Part shown: piece after piece, positions 46,553-58,988 of the stretch
Position numbering within the stretch: position 1 is the first letter of the stretch
Layout: every line of letters begins with the position of its first letter
Assembly: GCA_038025085.1 (NCBI GenBank)
Contig: CM076152.1
Span: 29,267,501-29,331,500 of the forward strand
DNA: 64,000 nt
Direction: 5' to 3'
Source: Tetragonia tetragonoides
Taxonomy: Eukaryota; Streptophyta; Magnoliopsida; Caryophyllales; Aizoaceae
The notes under the pieces: generated by a model
The model's database searches: none
The model's input: only the letters and a program-made list of their open reading frames with translations
Told to the model about the DNA's origin: nothing
Program-made: the position numbers and the translations under genes

Positions 46553-49000
46553 ATGGTAGAATTTGAGTGTCATGGTTTGGATGAGGCAAACAACCCTGAA
46601 GTAAGATATGAATCATCTTCTTCAGGTAATGAAAGTGACACTGTGTATGAGAATGGAGAAGGTAGTTCTGAAGAAGTTGATGAAGGTGATGAAGTTGATG
46701 GAGGTTATGGAGGTGAAGAAGTTAACAGGGTAGAAGAGGATGATATAGAAATATCGGGATTATTTGAGGAGGAGAAGTAGTTGTCCCTGAGTTGGGAAGG
46801 GTTTTTGCCAGTGTTGATGATGCACATACATTTTCGCAGTCATAGGGAAAGAGCTTAGGGTTTGCCTTTGTTAAGTTCTCTCACAATAAGAACAAGGACG
46901 GCGATTTGAAATCTCAGTTGTTTGCATGCCATAGGGCTGGGGAAAGGCCATCACAAGGTAAAAATGATCGTAGGAAACCAAGTGTGAAGTGTAAATGTAG
47001 GGTGCGTGTTGGGGTTAGGAAGCATGGAGATGGTTCTTGGATAATAGGAAGTGTTAACTTGGTGCGCAATCATGAGATGAGTCCGTCTAAGTCAAGATTT
47101 CTACCGGCGTTTAGGAACACAAAACCTGTTGTGCAGTCAATAGAGTACTTAGAGGAGTCTGGTGTTAGGACAAACCAGATTGTGAAAGCAACTACTGCTG
47201 CTTATGGTGGTGCTAGAAAGATGCCTTGTTTGCCTAGTGATATCCGCAACCATTTAGCCAAGATAAAGAGGGCAAGACTAAAGGCCGGGGATGCTAATGC
47301 ACTTCAACAGTTGTTCTTGAAGTTACAAATGCTGAATGTTGATTTTTACTATGAGATAGATGCTGATGATCAAGGGAGGATTCGTAATGTGTTTTGGGTG
47401 GATGGTAGATCTAGGGCGGCGTATAAGGAGTTCCATGATGTTATTTCGTTTGACACTACGTACTTGTTGAATATGTACAAGATGCCATTTGCCCCTTTTG
47501 GTGGGATTAACCATCATGGATAGTCAATATTGCTTGGGTCTGCTTTGTTGTGTGGGGAAGATGTGGATACATTTAAATGGTTGTTTTCAGCTTTTTTGAG
47601 AGCAATGGGAGATGTTAGTACTGGGGCGATAATTACAGACCAATGTCAGAGCATGGGTAAAGCAATCAAAGAGATTTTTTCTGGTAGTAGGCATAGGTTG
47701 TGTTTATGGAACATATTGAAGAAATTCCCGGACAAGTTTGGGGGGTACAGTAGATACCATGAGGTGTTGAATGTGCTTTATGACGTCGTGTATGAGAGTC
47801 AGACCTTTGATGAGTTTGAGGACATAGGGGAGTGTATGGTGACGGAATTTAGGTTAAAAAAGATGAGGAAGCGGTGGGTTTGGATACAGTATTTGTACAA
47901 GTGGCGCAGCAAATGGGCTCTTGTTTTTGTGAAGGATCAGTTTTGGGCCGGCATGTCGTCAACTCAACGTAGTGAGTCGATGAATGCTTATTTTAAAGAC
48001 TATGTACACAACAAAACGTCCCTGAAATCCTTTTTGGATAGGTTTGAGATAGCTTTGGCAGCTAAGATTGAGAAGGAGACAAAGGCAGATTCGGATTCGT
48101 TGCATGGGAAAGTGAGGTGCCTAACCAATTTTGTAATGGAGGCTCAGTACCAAAAATCATATACGACCGCCATGTTCCAAAAAGTACAGACTGAGATAGT
48201 GGAAACAATGTACTGTGAAGTTTTGTTGATTGGGAAAGCAGCGGGGGAATGCATTTACAAATTTACTGATAAGAAAGACAAAGAATATGGGATAGTTGAT
48301 ACCCGTGAATTTAGGGTGAGTTATGATACAGGAACTGGGGAAGTTGATTGCATATGTGGCATGTGGGATTGGAAAGGGTTGTTGTGTAGGCATGCACTTT
48401 CAGTGTTGAAATGTAGGCGTGTTGTTTGTGTGCCAGACATGTACATTAGTCGACGTTGGAGGAAGGATGTGAAGAGGGATCACAGTAAGGTGATGCTTGT
48501 AGGAGCTGGGGGAAAATGGACTGTTGAGAGGGAGCGGAGACGGGATCTGGAGAGAGAATTCTATGAAGTTGCAGAACAGGCTATAGGTTCGGAGGAAATG
48601 TGTACCTACTTTAAAGGTGTGTTGAAGGGTGTTGGAGAGGTATTTGATGTATATGAACCATGGGGCCAGCCAAGTGAAGGGGAGGATATGGATGTAGAGG
48701 GACCAATGTATGAAGATCCGTTGGTTGTGAAGGCAAGGGGTAGGCCTGGTCTAGGGAGGAAGTTGACCTTCAAAGAAAGGATGCAGAAAGGCAAAGGCAA
48801 TGGTGAAACTGATACACAGGAGGAAGAGAGGGAGCCTGATCGGTTAAGTAATGAGCCAAGTACACCCAATCCAAGAAGAAGTAATCGCGAAGGTGGTTTG
48901 GGATCTGAAGGTACTCCACGTAATTTGAGAAGAGGGAACCGTAGAGCTGATAAAGGAGTTGCTCCAAGTACACCAATTGTTAGAAGGAGTGTCCGTTTGG
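46553..49000 (+). pseudogene. FAR1-type Mutator (MULE) transposase, degenerate
   Basis: ATG at 46553 begins an acidic N-terminus. A FAR1-like DNA-binding region follows (about 46850-47080, Cys/His-rich with 'KPSVKCKCRVRVGVRK'), then a MULE catalytic domain with DTTY (about 47450), TDQ (about 47638) and RSES (about 47970) as the DDE residues, and a SWIM zinc finger CIC...CRH (about 48350-48395). The tail is Arg/Lys-rich with an AT-hook-like ARGRPG near 48735. Lesions: a frameshift near 46775, TAG at 46843-46845, and TAG at 47521-47523 where the family has NHHGQS. A gtgaga donor at 49000 suggests the last exon ends there. No terminal inverted repeats were recognised, so whether it was a transposon or a domesticated gene is open. 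Confidence 0.85.
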
Positions 49001-49623
49001 TGAGAAAATTCATATATTTGGCATGGTATAAGTTATTAAATCCAATAAGAAGGATGTTTATTGATTGTAGTTTTATTTAATGGCTTGACAGTCTAATATA
49101 GTTGTTAATCTAGAAGGTAATATAGAGGAGGAGGATTCGAGTCAATGAAGACTGCATGTGTTTTGTTATGCAACACCTATAATTCAGGTAAAGTAGTGAG
49201 TGACGTACAAATACAATGTCATATAAGTAAAGGTTATCAGGTATGATTTGGGCATCATTTGAAATCCAATTGTTATGATGCAGGTGGATTTCAGATGTTA
49301 AAGGAAGAAGATATTGTGATTTTGTGGAGGTTGATTTGTAGATGTGAAGGGACCTGAAGATCTATGCAAGCTGAAGCTTATGTTTACCTTATATGTAGTA
49401 GGGTTATTCAGCATGGACATTGTTTAGGAAACTTAAAATTTAGAATTACTATGTAATGGACCAAAAGTTTGTTGTGTTTGTTTGTCACTTATTATAATGT
49501 GATGGTGTTTAATTACATTAGTTCATGGTTAATTATATCCTTTGGTATTTTATATGCTGCACAACAATGTTCTAGAAATTATTGCAATGAAAGCTAAAGT
49601 TCTTGATATACAGATTTGAAGAC
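49001..49623 (+). other. Spacer between MULE-type gene and B3 gene
   Basis: AT-rich. It may hold the 3' end of the MULE-type gene (a possible acceptor tgatgcag near 49283) and the B3 promoter/5' UTR. No other gene is supported. Confidence 0.35.
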
Positions 49624-51103
49624 ATGGATACATTTTTCAAATTAATGGTGACCAATGAGTATGCGGAGGAAATGGTACGTAAAATGATAATGTGATGGTA
49701 CATTGATGCTTCCCTTGGTTAGTGTGAATAGTAGATATTACTACAATCAATATTTAATATGAGTTTTGTTATGTTTCAGAGAATTCCAATTGCGTTCTGG
49801 GAAGTTCATGGTGCTGAATTTGGTAAGAGGTGTGTCCTCAAAATACCTGGGCCGAGTAAGAGGACGTGGAAAATCAGGATTAGGAAGCGTGGTGCTGATA
49901 ATTTCTTTGTTGAAGGGTGGAATGCTTTTGTAATTGATAATAAAATCACGTTCGGGTTTTTTTTACTTTTTAAATATCAGGGGGAAACTAATTTTAGAGT
50001 TCATATATTTGATATGTCTGCGGTGGAGATACCGTACCAAATGTTCTGGCAGGAAAGGCAGGGTGGGGACCCTGATGTGGAGGGGATAGTAGATAGGGAT
50101 GATTCTGATAATGGTCAGGGTGTGGTGAGAATAGTTGATAGGCCTAATTCTCAAGTTCGTCATGTGGTGATAGAGCCTAAGACTGGGACTGATGATGATA
50201 CCGACTCGTCGGTGGAGATTATTGGTGAGAGGTGGGTTTATAATCATGATCATGGTGATGATGATGATGATGATGATGATGTTATTCCTAACTATTTTTC
50301 TCATGACGGTGCTGGAGAGGATGGTGAAGCTGGTAATGATGATGGTGGTGGAGAGGAGGGTGATGCCATGTCTGATGGCGAAGCTAATGTTGAGAATGAT
50401 GGTGGCGCTGAGGTAGATGTTGAAGGCTCAGGTAAAACCGTAAAAGCGTTGTAATTGTAATTGGTCCTGGTTGACAAATGATAGATTTAATATTAATGAA
50501 GGTTTTTCATTTTATTGTATAGAACCGAAACAGATTGTGTCATTGGCATCGAGGCATAGACAAGTTACCGATGACGAGATCAATAGCGCAGCATTGATGG
50601 CTGACACATACATCTCAATCTATGCTCGACTTCGCATCCCTACATTTAAGAAGACCTTAACACCCGCTGAAGTGTAAACTGGATTGTATTTGGCAAGTAT
50701 CTTAGTAACAACTTTATGTTTATGCATATAGTAACTCAATAAGCTGAAACTGTATCTCATATTTGAACTAACCCTTCTGATCTTATGTTTGTAGACAATC
50801 CCAAAAAGTTGGGCAATTGAACACTTGGGTCGTAAGGATTGTGAGTTGTCATTGTGCGTAGAAGGGGATGTAAATCGAAAATGGAAAGTTGGATGTCATT
50901 GGAAGGGAGCAGCCCCAAAATATCACTACTGTTATCTTGTCCAAGGGTGGAGGGAGTTTGTTAGGGATAATGCATTGGAGCAAGATGATGTTTGTATTTT
51001 TCAGTTGTATGCTCCAACTGGCAATGCGTTTCCCAAACCCCTATTTGACGTTCGTATTTTCCGGGTTGTAACTCCCCCTACTGGTTTGTTGGTGAACTGT
51101 TGA
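49624..51103 (+). CDS. Two-domain B3 DNA-binding protein (REM-like), four exons
   Basis: The proposed exons are 49624-49674, 49780-50431, 50523-50671 and 50795-51103, total 1161 nt or 386 residues, with no stop. The junctions are phases 0, 1 and 0, with donors gtacgt, gtaaaa and the weaker gtgtaa. The first B3 domain is about residues 18-105 (RIPIAFWEVHG through VEGWNAFVIDN). An acidic Asp/Gly linker follows, including a GAT microsatellite at 50257-50282 coding poly-Asp, then a second B3 domain (TIPKSWAIEHL through GWREFVRDNALEQDDVCIFQL). B3 proteins of the REM group are nuclear DNA-binding proteins of plant reproductive development. The weakest point is the exon 3 donor: reading on instead gives a TAA at 50675. 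It looks intact, unlike its neighbours. Confidence 0.75.
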
Positions 51104-51169
51104 ACTGTAATCTAATTTATGGATAGAATAGTTAAACAGAAACAATTTATGTTTAGTATGCATGATGGT

Positions 51170-51326
51170 ACCAGATTCAATTTTGTGCAGTGTAGTTATG
51201 AATCTGGTAAGAACATGGTGCAAAATTGGGATGCTGAAGAATTTTCAAGTATTTTGGGTATGGTTGGGTAGTTCTGTAATTGTACCAGGTTCAAATTTTG
51301 GAGGATGTTAGATATGAATCTGGTAC
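51170..51326 (+). repeat. Two related hairpins 3' of the B3 gene
   Basis: ACCAGATTCA (51170-51179) pairs with TGAATCTGGT (51199-51208). GTACCAGGTTCA (51282-51293) pairs with TGAATCTGGTAC (51315-51326), with one G-U. Loops are about 19-21 nt. The two are copies of one unit about 112 bp apart, in the likely 3' UTR. The rest of 51104-51705 shows no gene. Confidence 0.65.
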
Positions 51327-51705
51327 ACCCATTTTATTTGATGTGATTTTAACGAACTTGGTGGTATGTAATGGGTTATTTGAAACTAAATTATTATGTG
51401 GCATGACGTCATGTTTAGATTGAATTGTTTTTGAGTGGGACAGATCCCATATCAGGGAACATTTTGTATGTCATATGTTGTAGTTGTTCACTTTGTATGT
51501 GAATGTTGTTTCACAATGAATATTACATTACATATGATACATACAACATACAGGGAAACCAAAAAAACATATAAACTAGTAAAGGTACAATAATTATTCA
51601 AACTTATTGGTAATTTTACATAACTACATACATGGATCCTATATAGCAGCAATATAAGTAACATATACAAAGTACTTGAACACGTCCTAGTAAAATTCTA
51701 TCTAT

Positions 51706-52219
51706 CTACATATTTTCATTGAGGAGGAACATTTGAAGTTGCACCATACAATATGCGCACTTCACATATTCGAGATTGTTGTGGGGGTAAGGAATATCTT
51801 CAAACATTGCCCAATGACCGTAACCCGCTTCCGGACAGAGCTTTTCAACGGGGGCGTTCAAGATGAATGGTTGGGACACGTCAGTCATCAACCTAAGGCG
51901 TAAACGAAAAACATTAAGATCATTTCGACCGTTTGGAGAGCGGGCAAATTGCAGAAGTATTATGAGTCCGCTGACCTTGTCATTCCCATAGTCAATTACT
52001 CCTATCACATACTTTGCAAATAAGGATCCCAAATCCTTAGCCAATTCCAAAGTATTTCAGCCTTCCTCTTGTTTGGAATCTTCAAAGTAGTAGTGAATTC
52101 CAACTGTCCAATGCATCCACATTAGTATCTTTAGCGAATCTCATGATTTCTGATTGGCGGTGTTCGGGGAGTTTTTTGAGGGGCTTGAAAAAGAAATCAG
52201 GAACGTTAAAATCATCCAT
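51706..52219 (-). pseudogene. Small protein, paralog of 60087-60590, perhaps F-box/Sel1-like derived
   Basis: Starts at 52219 (MDDFNVPDFFFKPL). The frame changes near 52115 and a TGA interrupts near 52055. From 52050 it is open to 51706, with motifs FAKYVIGVIDYG, 'QFARSPNGRNDLNVF', GYGHWAMFE and a C-terminal CAYCMVQLQ. Its paralog at 60087-60590 shares these in order. The (A/T)YVI.VI..G and terminal Cys-x2-Cys pattern recall plant F-box proteins of the At2g35280 type, from memory and without an F-box, so this is tentative. Confidence 0.5.
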
Positions 52220-52977
52220 ATTGCGTATATGATATAAAATACAATTTCAGGGATGTTGAAATTGGAGAATGGGTAAGTGCCCTATTTATAGGAAATGAGG
52301 ATGGACAAAATTGAAAGTTATGAGTAGTTATTTACAATTTAGAGCAGTTAAATTGATGAAATTGCCCAATATCAGCATGTCACAATAGTAGTAAACGTTA
52401 TCCTACGGAAACGTAACTACCCATTTTAAGGGATTATAGTTACAATATGTACATCAGGACTATAGAAACCGACATTGCATGGTGAAGTAATTACTCATAT
52501 TTATATAATTATAAAATAACCATATATAATATAATAATAAACTAAATGAAAGTTACAAGGAAACACAGTTAAAGTATCTACGTATCAGAAATGTAGTAAA
52601 CGATATTGCATTATGGAGTAACAACTCATTATATGAAACGAAGTCCATCAACCGTTATTAACCATCAAATGACATCATCTTATACCATATGATTCAAATT
52701 GAAACATGTAATAACTCTACAAATGGGACATAACCATTAAATAATCCATATAACAAACATAACAAATATCCAAATTTAAAACACAATATAAAAGTCTGAA
52801 TTTATCCATATAAAAAACATAACAATAATCCATATTACATAATCGTAAATCATCCAAATCCAATATTCAAACTGAATCCATATTACATTACCATAATAAA
52901 ATGAAATCATAAAACATTCATCCATCCATGTTAAAAACATGTTCGCCTTCTTCAAATCCCAACCGCACACCAGCGCC
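52220..52977. other. AT-rich spacer
   Basis: Low-complexity AT-rich DNA with repeated catataaaaaacataacaa and atccatattac words (52740-52900). It may include the 3' UTR of the 52978-54242 gene. No gene is supported. Confidence 0.4.
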
Positions 52978-54242
52978 TTAACCCCTTTGTGCCTAAATAA
53001 ACAGTATATATGTTATCGATGTACATATATGCTTTGTAATATTAGATTAGTTGTGTTAAAACAGATGAATGGAAAGTTAAACATATGTAACAACATCCAA
53101 AAATAAGGCATAACATTATTAACAAATAACTTGGCAAGATGAAGTTTTTGTGACAGAAGTAAAGAATTAACATTACGATTACCTGGAACAAGCAATGGAA
53201 TTGAAGAGACTGATTATCAATGACGCTCATACTGACAAAAGGACTCCACAGAACCAATATCTCTCCAAACAGGCCAACAGGGTCAACAATGAACGAAGTG
53301 TCGAATGGAAGACCTGTTATAATATCCTCTGCGTTCATACGGCTCACTCTAGTTTCTGTTATTATCACCAGTTCAGGACGATGAAAATGGCATATCTCTA
53401 AGAAGGATTTTTCAAACCCAGCCCTACCAATCCCTCTCGCATTCCACAAGACAAACTTTGTTCCACACTCGAAATCCACAGAATTGTGAAGTTGAGGGAA
53501 CAGTTTGCGTGTCTCATTTGTCCAGGCTTCTGCAAAGATATGTGTCCCCGGTACTCTCCAAAATCCACTCATAGGGACAAACTTGATGCGGTAGTGCCTA
53601 GTGTTGGGATAATAGTATCATCGCAACCTCTAAGTTTACTCAACTTGAATTCACATTGCTTTAAAATTTTATCAACACAGAACACAACAACCGCATTTGA
53701 TGAGCTATACATGTCCACCTCGCAAGCTTCACTCTGAAGTAGAAGACCACGGGGTGCTGGTAGTGGGATGGGGGATGGATCTACAACACCGAGGAATTCT
53801 GGTGGAACAATTAAGTTTGAGTTTTCTGTTTGTAGTGAATAAAAAGCTTCGATTATCAATCTTTTGTTTTGGTCACTCACTCCTTTTGGAAGGGCATCAG
53901 AAATATCTGGCAGATGAGCAGGTTTCGGATTTCACCATGCCCTATGATGAAAAGATTCAAGAATTCGGTGGGTGTGTTTTGTAGGGACATAATCATCTTC
54001 CTCAATATCTTAATGGGGACATCAACGAATTTTCCTTTTCTGGTGTAGGCTTGGTATTGGATTGTGTTAGAGTCTTTTTCAACAGTATTGGGTGTGGGGG
54101 GATCTAGTAAACTCAAATGCATATACCTCTCCCACTGGAAAGAGGCCCCTTGAGTGGAATCTGGAGTCACAACATTCGGATAATAGTGAAGGTGCATTTC
54201 ACGTAGGACCGATGGCAATACATGTAGGACACTGTCCTCCAT
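52978..54242 (-). pseudogene. Chimeric gene with truncated LINE-type endonuclease domain, copy 1
   Basis: Exon 1 runs from 54242 (MEDSVLHVLPSVLREM) to 53183, with donor CAG|GTAATC. Exon 2 is only 52992-52978 (AQRG then stop) after acceptor TTTAG. The N-terminal ~250 residues are unrecognised (KGKFVDVPIK, 'SPIPLPAPRGLLLQSEACEV', 'DMYSSSNAVVVFCVDK'). The end, FVLWNARGIG through IVDPVGLFG, matches the first ~90 residues of LINE APE-type endonucleases and includes the WN and ETRV motifs, but lacks all later catalytic motifs. The frame shifts near 53935, between FLNLF and PAHLPDISDALPKGV, and further changes near 53590 split exon 1. Paralog: 57560-58799. Confidence 0.65.
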
Positions 54243-54749
54243 GGCTAGAGGTTGGTTTGGACTTTGGAAGGATTGTAAACAATGGTAATATGGAGTAGGG
54301 TACAAAATCGCCTTGATGAAGAAAGCAACAAACCTAGTAGCTTATATAATGGCTGGATACAATTACCATATTACCTCACAAATAAGGAATTTAAATTCAA
54401 CATAAAGTTATCATACAGAGTACTTCAAGGGTTCATACATAATTTACGATTAAGTAGTATTATGGTTACTGTAGTATAAATGTTATTACTACATTTTTGA
54501 GGAGTCAGTACAGCTTAAACGTAAGGATAACTTATGATCGATTTAGTAAAATGAATCATATTGTGACGTACCTATAACGTCCAACATCTTGATCTTATGA
54601 CCCATTTGTGACTAAATAAACACTGAGGTACATAGGAAACAAATCATGATACTTCACCCATTCGATAACTAAAATGTACTGTATTATTGTAGTATTTTTA
54701 TGTCAATACTATACAATGGTGGTGGGTAATTTGAGACTGAAGTAGTGTG
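54243..54749. other. AT-rich spacer upstream of the 52978-54242 gene
   Basis: Probable promoter side of the minus-strand chimeric gene. No ORF or motif worth calling. The tandem repeat array begins at about 54750. Confidence 0.35.
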
Positions 54750-57360
54750 AAATGTATGTCTAAAATGGACCCTTTGTAATGTCCATAAGACAAAAACATG
54801 ATCTTGTATGTTATTACTTTTACTGACTTATTTTAAAAACATGATAATGACTTTTACCAATTTAGGGAATCTAGCATCATAGGAAAGATATAAACCTTGT
54901 TTTGGGGGGAAAATTTGAATTCTGAACCAAAAATTTGTTTTTGAGGGAGGAAATATTTGACGGTTGATTTGTGGACATGGTGGTATTTGCAGGAACATTG
55001 GAAATTAAGGGTAAGTTGTAATTTAACATGTAAAATTACTAATTATACATTAACTTTCTTTCATATTGACCAATTCCATAAGTCATTATATCTTGTTACT
55101 AATTTTTTTTGAATCATATTAATAAGGACAAAATCAATTATTCATTGTATGAGTATTATCTCTCATCATCTTTAACACACGTCCAAAGTACATATTGTTA
55201 ACCAACATAATTTTCATATTGATAGATTTTATTACTAATTGTACTAGATTACTAATGAAACACGTGAAGTTTCACAATAACTATAATGAAGTAAACAAGG
55301 TTGTATATAGATGTATGCTTAACCTACAGTTGAAGTTAACTATTCAAAATGTAGTGTTCAATGTACTTCTAAAATGGACCCTTTTTAATGTCCGTAGTAC
55401 AAAAACATGATCTTCTATGTTATTACTTTTACTGACTAATGTTAAAAACATGACAATGACCTTTACCAATGTAGGGAATCTGTCATCATAGTTTGGTCAT
55501 CGTAGACCTTAGGCCACCCCCTATAATGAGTAGGAAAGATATGACCCCTTATTTTGGGGAGAAAATTTGAATTCTGAACCAAAAATTTGTTTTTGAGGGA
55601 GAAAATATTTGAGGGTTGATTTTTGGACATGGTGGTATTTGCAGGAACATTGGAAATTAAGGGTAAGTTGTAATTTGACATGTAAAATTACTACTTATAC
55701 ATTAACTTTCTTTCATATTGACCAATTCCATAAGTCATTATATCTTGTTACTAATTTTTTTTGAATCATATTAATAAGGACAAAATCAATTATTCATTGT
55801 ATGAGTACTATCTCTCATCATCTTTAACACACGTCAAAAGTACATATTGTTAACCAACATAATTTTCATATTGATAGATTTTATTACTAATTGTACTAGA
55901 TTACTAATGAAACACGTGAAGTTTCACAATAACTATGGTGAAGTAAACAAGGTTATATATAGATGTATGCTTAACCTACAGTTGAAGTTAACTATTCAAA
56001 ATGTAGTATTCAATGTACGTCTAAAATGGACCATTTTAATATCCATAGTACAAAAACATGATCTTCTATGCTATTACTTTTACTGACTTATGTTAAAAAC
56101 ATGACAATGACCTTTACCAATTTAGGGAATCTGGCATCATAGTTTGGTCATCATAGACCTTAGGCCACCCCCTATAAAGAGTAGGAAATATATGAACTTT
56201 GTTTTGGGGAGAAAATTTGAATTCTGAACCAAAAATTTGTTGTTGAGGGGGGAAGTATTTGAGGGTTGATTTGTGGACATGGTGGTATTTGCAGGAACAT
56301 TGGAAATTGAGGGTAAGTTGTATTTTGACATGTAAAATTACTAATTATACATTAACTTTCATTCATATTGACCAATTCCATAAGTTATTATATCTTGTTA
56401 CTAATTTTTTTTGAATTATATTAATAAGGACAAAATCAATTATTCATTGTATGGGTACTATCTCTCATCATCTTTAACACACGTCCAAAGTACATATTGT
56501 TAACCAACATAATTTTCATATAGATAGATTTTATTACTAATTGTACTAGATTACTATTGAAACACGTGAAGTTTACAATAACCATATGGAAGTAAACAAC
56601 GTTGTATATAGATGTATGCTTAACCTACAGTTGAAGTTAACTATTCAGAATGTAGTGTTCAATGTACGTCTAAAATGGACCCTTTTAATGTCCATAGTAC
56701 AAAAATATGATCTTCTATGTTATTAGTTTTACTGACTTATGTTAAAAACATGACAATGACATTTACCAATTTAGGGAATCTGGCATCATAGTTTGGTCAT
56801 CATAGACCTTAGGCCACCCCCTATAAAGAGTAGGAAAGATATGAACCTTGTTTTTGGGGGAAAATTTGAATTCTGAACCAAAAATTTCTTGTTGAGGGGG
56901 GAAATATTTGAGGGTTGATTTGTGGACATGGTGGTATTTGCAGGAACATTGGAAATTGAGAGTAAGTTGTATTTTGACATGTAAATTTACTATGTATACA
57001 TTAACTTTCATTCATATTGTCCAATTCCATAAGTCATTATATCTTGTTACTAATTTTTTTTAATCATATTAATCAGGACAAAATCAATTATTCATTGTAT
57101 GAGTACTATCTCTCATCATCTTTAACACACGTCCAAAGCACATATTGTTAACCAACATAATTTTCATATTGATAGATTTTATTACTAATTGTACTAGATT
57201 ACTATTGAAACACGTGAAGTTTCACAATAACCATATGGAAGTAAACAAGGTTGTATATAGATGTATGCTTAACCAATGGTTGAAGTTTTTTTTTTTTGCA
57301 CGTTATAACCTATAGTTGAAGTTAACTATTCAAAATGTAGTTTTCAATGTACTTAAAGAT
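54750..57360. repeat. ~650-bp tandem repeat array, four copies
   Basis: The word ggaacattggaaatt recurs at 54992, 55644, 56294 and 56943, giving periods of 652, 650 and 649 bp. Copies share caaaaacatgatctt, gaattctgaaccaaaaattt, catattgaccaattccataa and acacgtgaagttt. Small ORFs on both strands inside repeat with the unit and are not genes. The last copy carries a short partial duplication with a T run near 57285. Diverged sequence of the same unit flanks the minisatellite at 60850-62600. Confidence 0.88.
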
Positions 57361-57559
57361 AATAGTACTTAGTAGAGAAAGCAATCAAATAAAAAGTGCT
57401 AAACTTATCCATATTACAGAACCCATAATTTGAGATTAAAAAGACAAAAGCAAATTAAAGTAAACAAATATCCATAATACATAACGAGCATAAGACAATC
57501 AAATAACATTTGAACATAATCGCCTTTTCCTGCCCTTTGCAACCGCATTCAACATGACC

Positions 57560-58799
57560 TTAAAACCCCCTTTGTGCCTAAACAAACATACGTTATTCAA
57601 TATGAACAGGTTTATTAGATGTGTAGTACAAATTAATTAGGAGATAAAAATTTATGGCACGAATTAAGGAATAACACCTGAAATATGACTAAAATAAACT
57701 GAAACTAATGGAATCAGTATGAAGCGAATTACCTGAACCAAGCAATGGAATTCATCGATTTCATTAGCAATGACGCTAAAACTGACACTTGAACTCCACA
57801 TAAACAGTAAACCGCCAGACAGCCCAACAGGGTCGACAATGAATGAATTGTCGAAGGGAAGACCTTTAGTTACCTCCTCTGCGTTCATACGACTGACCCT
57901 TGATTCAGTGATAATGACTACTTCCGGGCGATGAAAATGACATATCTCTAAGAAGGCCTTCACAAACCCGGGTCTACCAATCCTTCTCGCATTCCACAAC
58001 ACAAACTTTGTTCCAGACTCAAAATCCACAGAATTGTCAAGTTGAGGGAACAGTTTGCGTGTCTCAAGCGTCCACACTTTTGCAAAGAAATGTGTCCCCG
58101 GTACTCTCCAAACTTCACTCATAGGGACAAACTTGATGCGGTAGTGCCTAGGTGTTGGGATAATAGTATCATCCCAACCTCTAAGTTTACTCAACTTTAA
58201 TTCACATTGCTTTAACATGTTATCAACACAAAACACAACAACCGCATTTGATGAGCTATACATGTCAACCTCGCAACATTCACTCCAAAGTAGAAGGCCA
58301 CGGGGTGGTGGGAGTGGGATGGGGGATGGATTGACGACAGACAGTAAAGCGGGTGGGATGATGAAGTCAGAGTTATCTGATTGCATAGTATGGAAAGCTT
58401 CTATTACCATGGTTTTCTTCTCTTGACTGACGCCATTAGACAGGGCGTCTGAAATGTCCGGTAGATGAGCGGACTTGGGAATTCATTCCCTTCTTTCATG
58501 AACAGATTCTGCAACTCTGTAGGAGTTTTGTGTGGAGACATGATCATCTTCCTCAACATCTTAATGGGCACATCAACGAATTTACCTTTTTTGTTGTAAA
58601 CTTGGTAGTGGATTGTGTTAGGGTTTTTCTCATTCTCATTAGTATTTGGTGTGGGGGGATTCAGAAACCTCAAACGTAAAGACCTATCCCATTCGATGGT
58701 CTCCCCTTGACTAGAATCTGTAGACACTGCTTGGGGGTAATAGTGAATGTTCATTTCTTGTAAAACAAATGGGTTGAAATGCATCACTTTGTTTTCCAT
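57560..58799 (-). pseudogene. Chimeric gene with truncated LINE-type endonuclease domain, copy 2
   Basis: Exon 1 runs from 58799 (MENKVMHFNPFVLQEM) to 57733, with donor CAG|GTAATT. Exon 2 is 57577-57560 (AQRGF then stop) after TTTAG. The order is the same as copy 1: unknown N-terminal region with KGKFVDVPIK, 'SPIPLPPPRGLLLWSECCEV', 'DMYSSSNAVVVFCVDN', WRVPGTHFFAK, then the LINE endonuclease start FVLWNARRIG with ESRV and 'FIVDPVGLSGGLLFMW'. The only frame break is near 58480, at the same place as in copy 1. From 58410 to the donor it is open. It cannot be an active nuclease because the later motifs are missing. Confidence 0.68.
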
Positions 58800-58988
58800 T
58801 GTTATTCAGTTTGAGATTTGGAATAGGAGAGATATTTGGGATTTCAATCTATTTGTGGAGTAGGCTTTCAATTAAGATGAGCAAACCATCAACAAAGGAC
58901 TATATATAGTTGGTTGCTAAATTACCAATTTGCCCCTCATTCAATTTCAATTTATGTTGCACGTAGGTTGTAGTTGCCCCTTAATTAC

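Noticed and set aside
55195..57011. Repeated small ORFs (about 64-82 codons) in the 650-bp array
   Set aside because: They recur only because the unit repeats; frames shift between copies.
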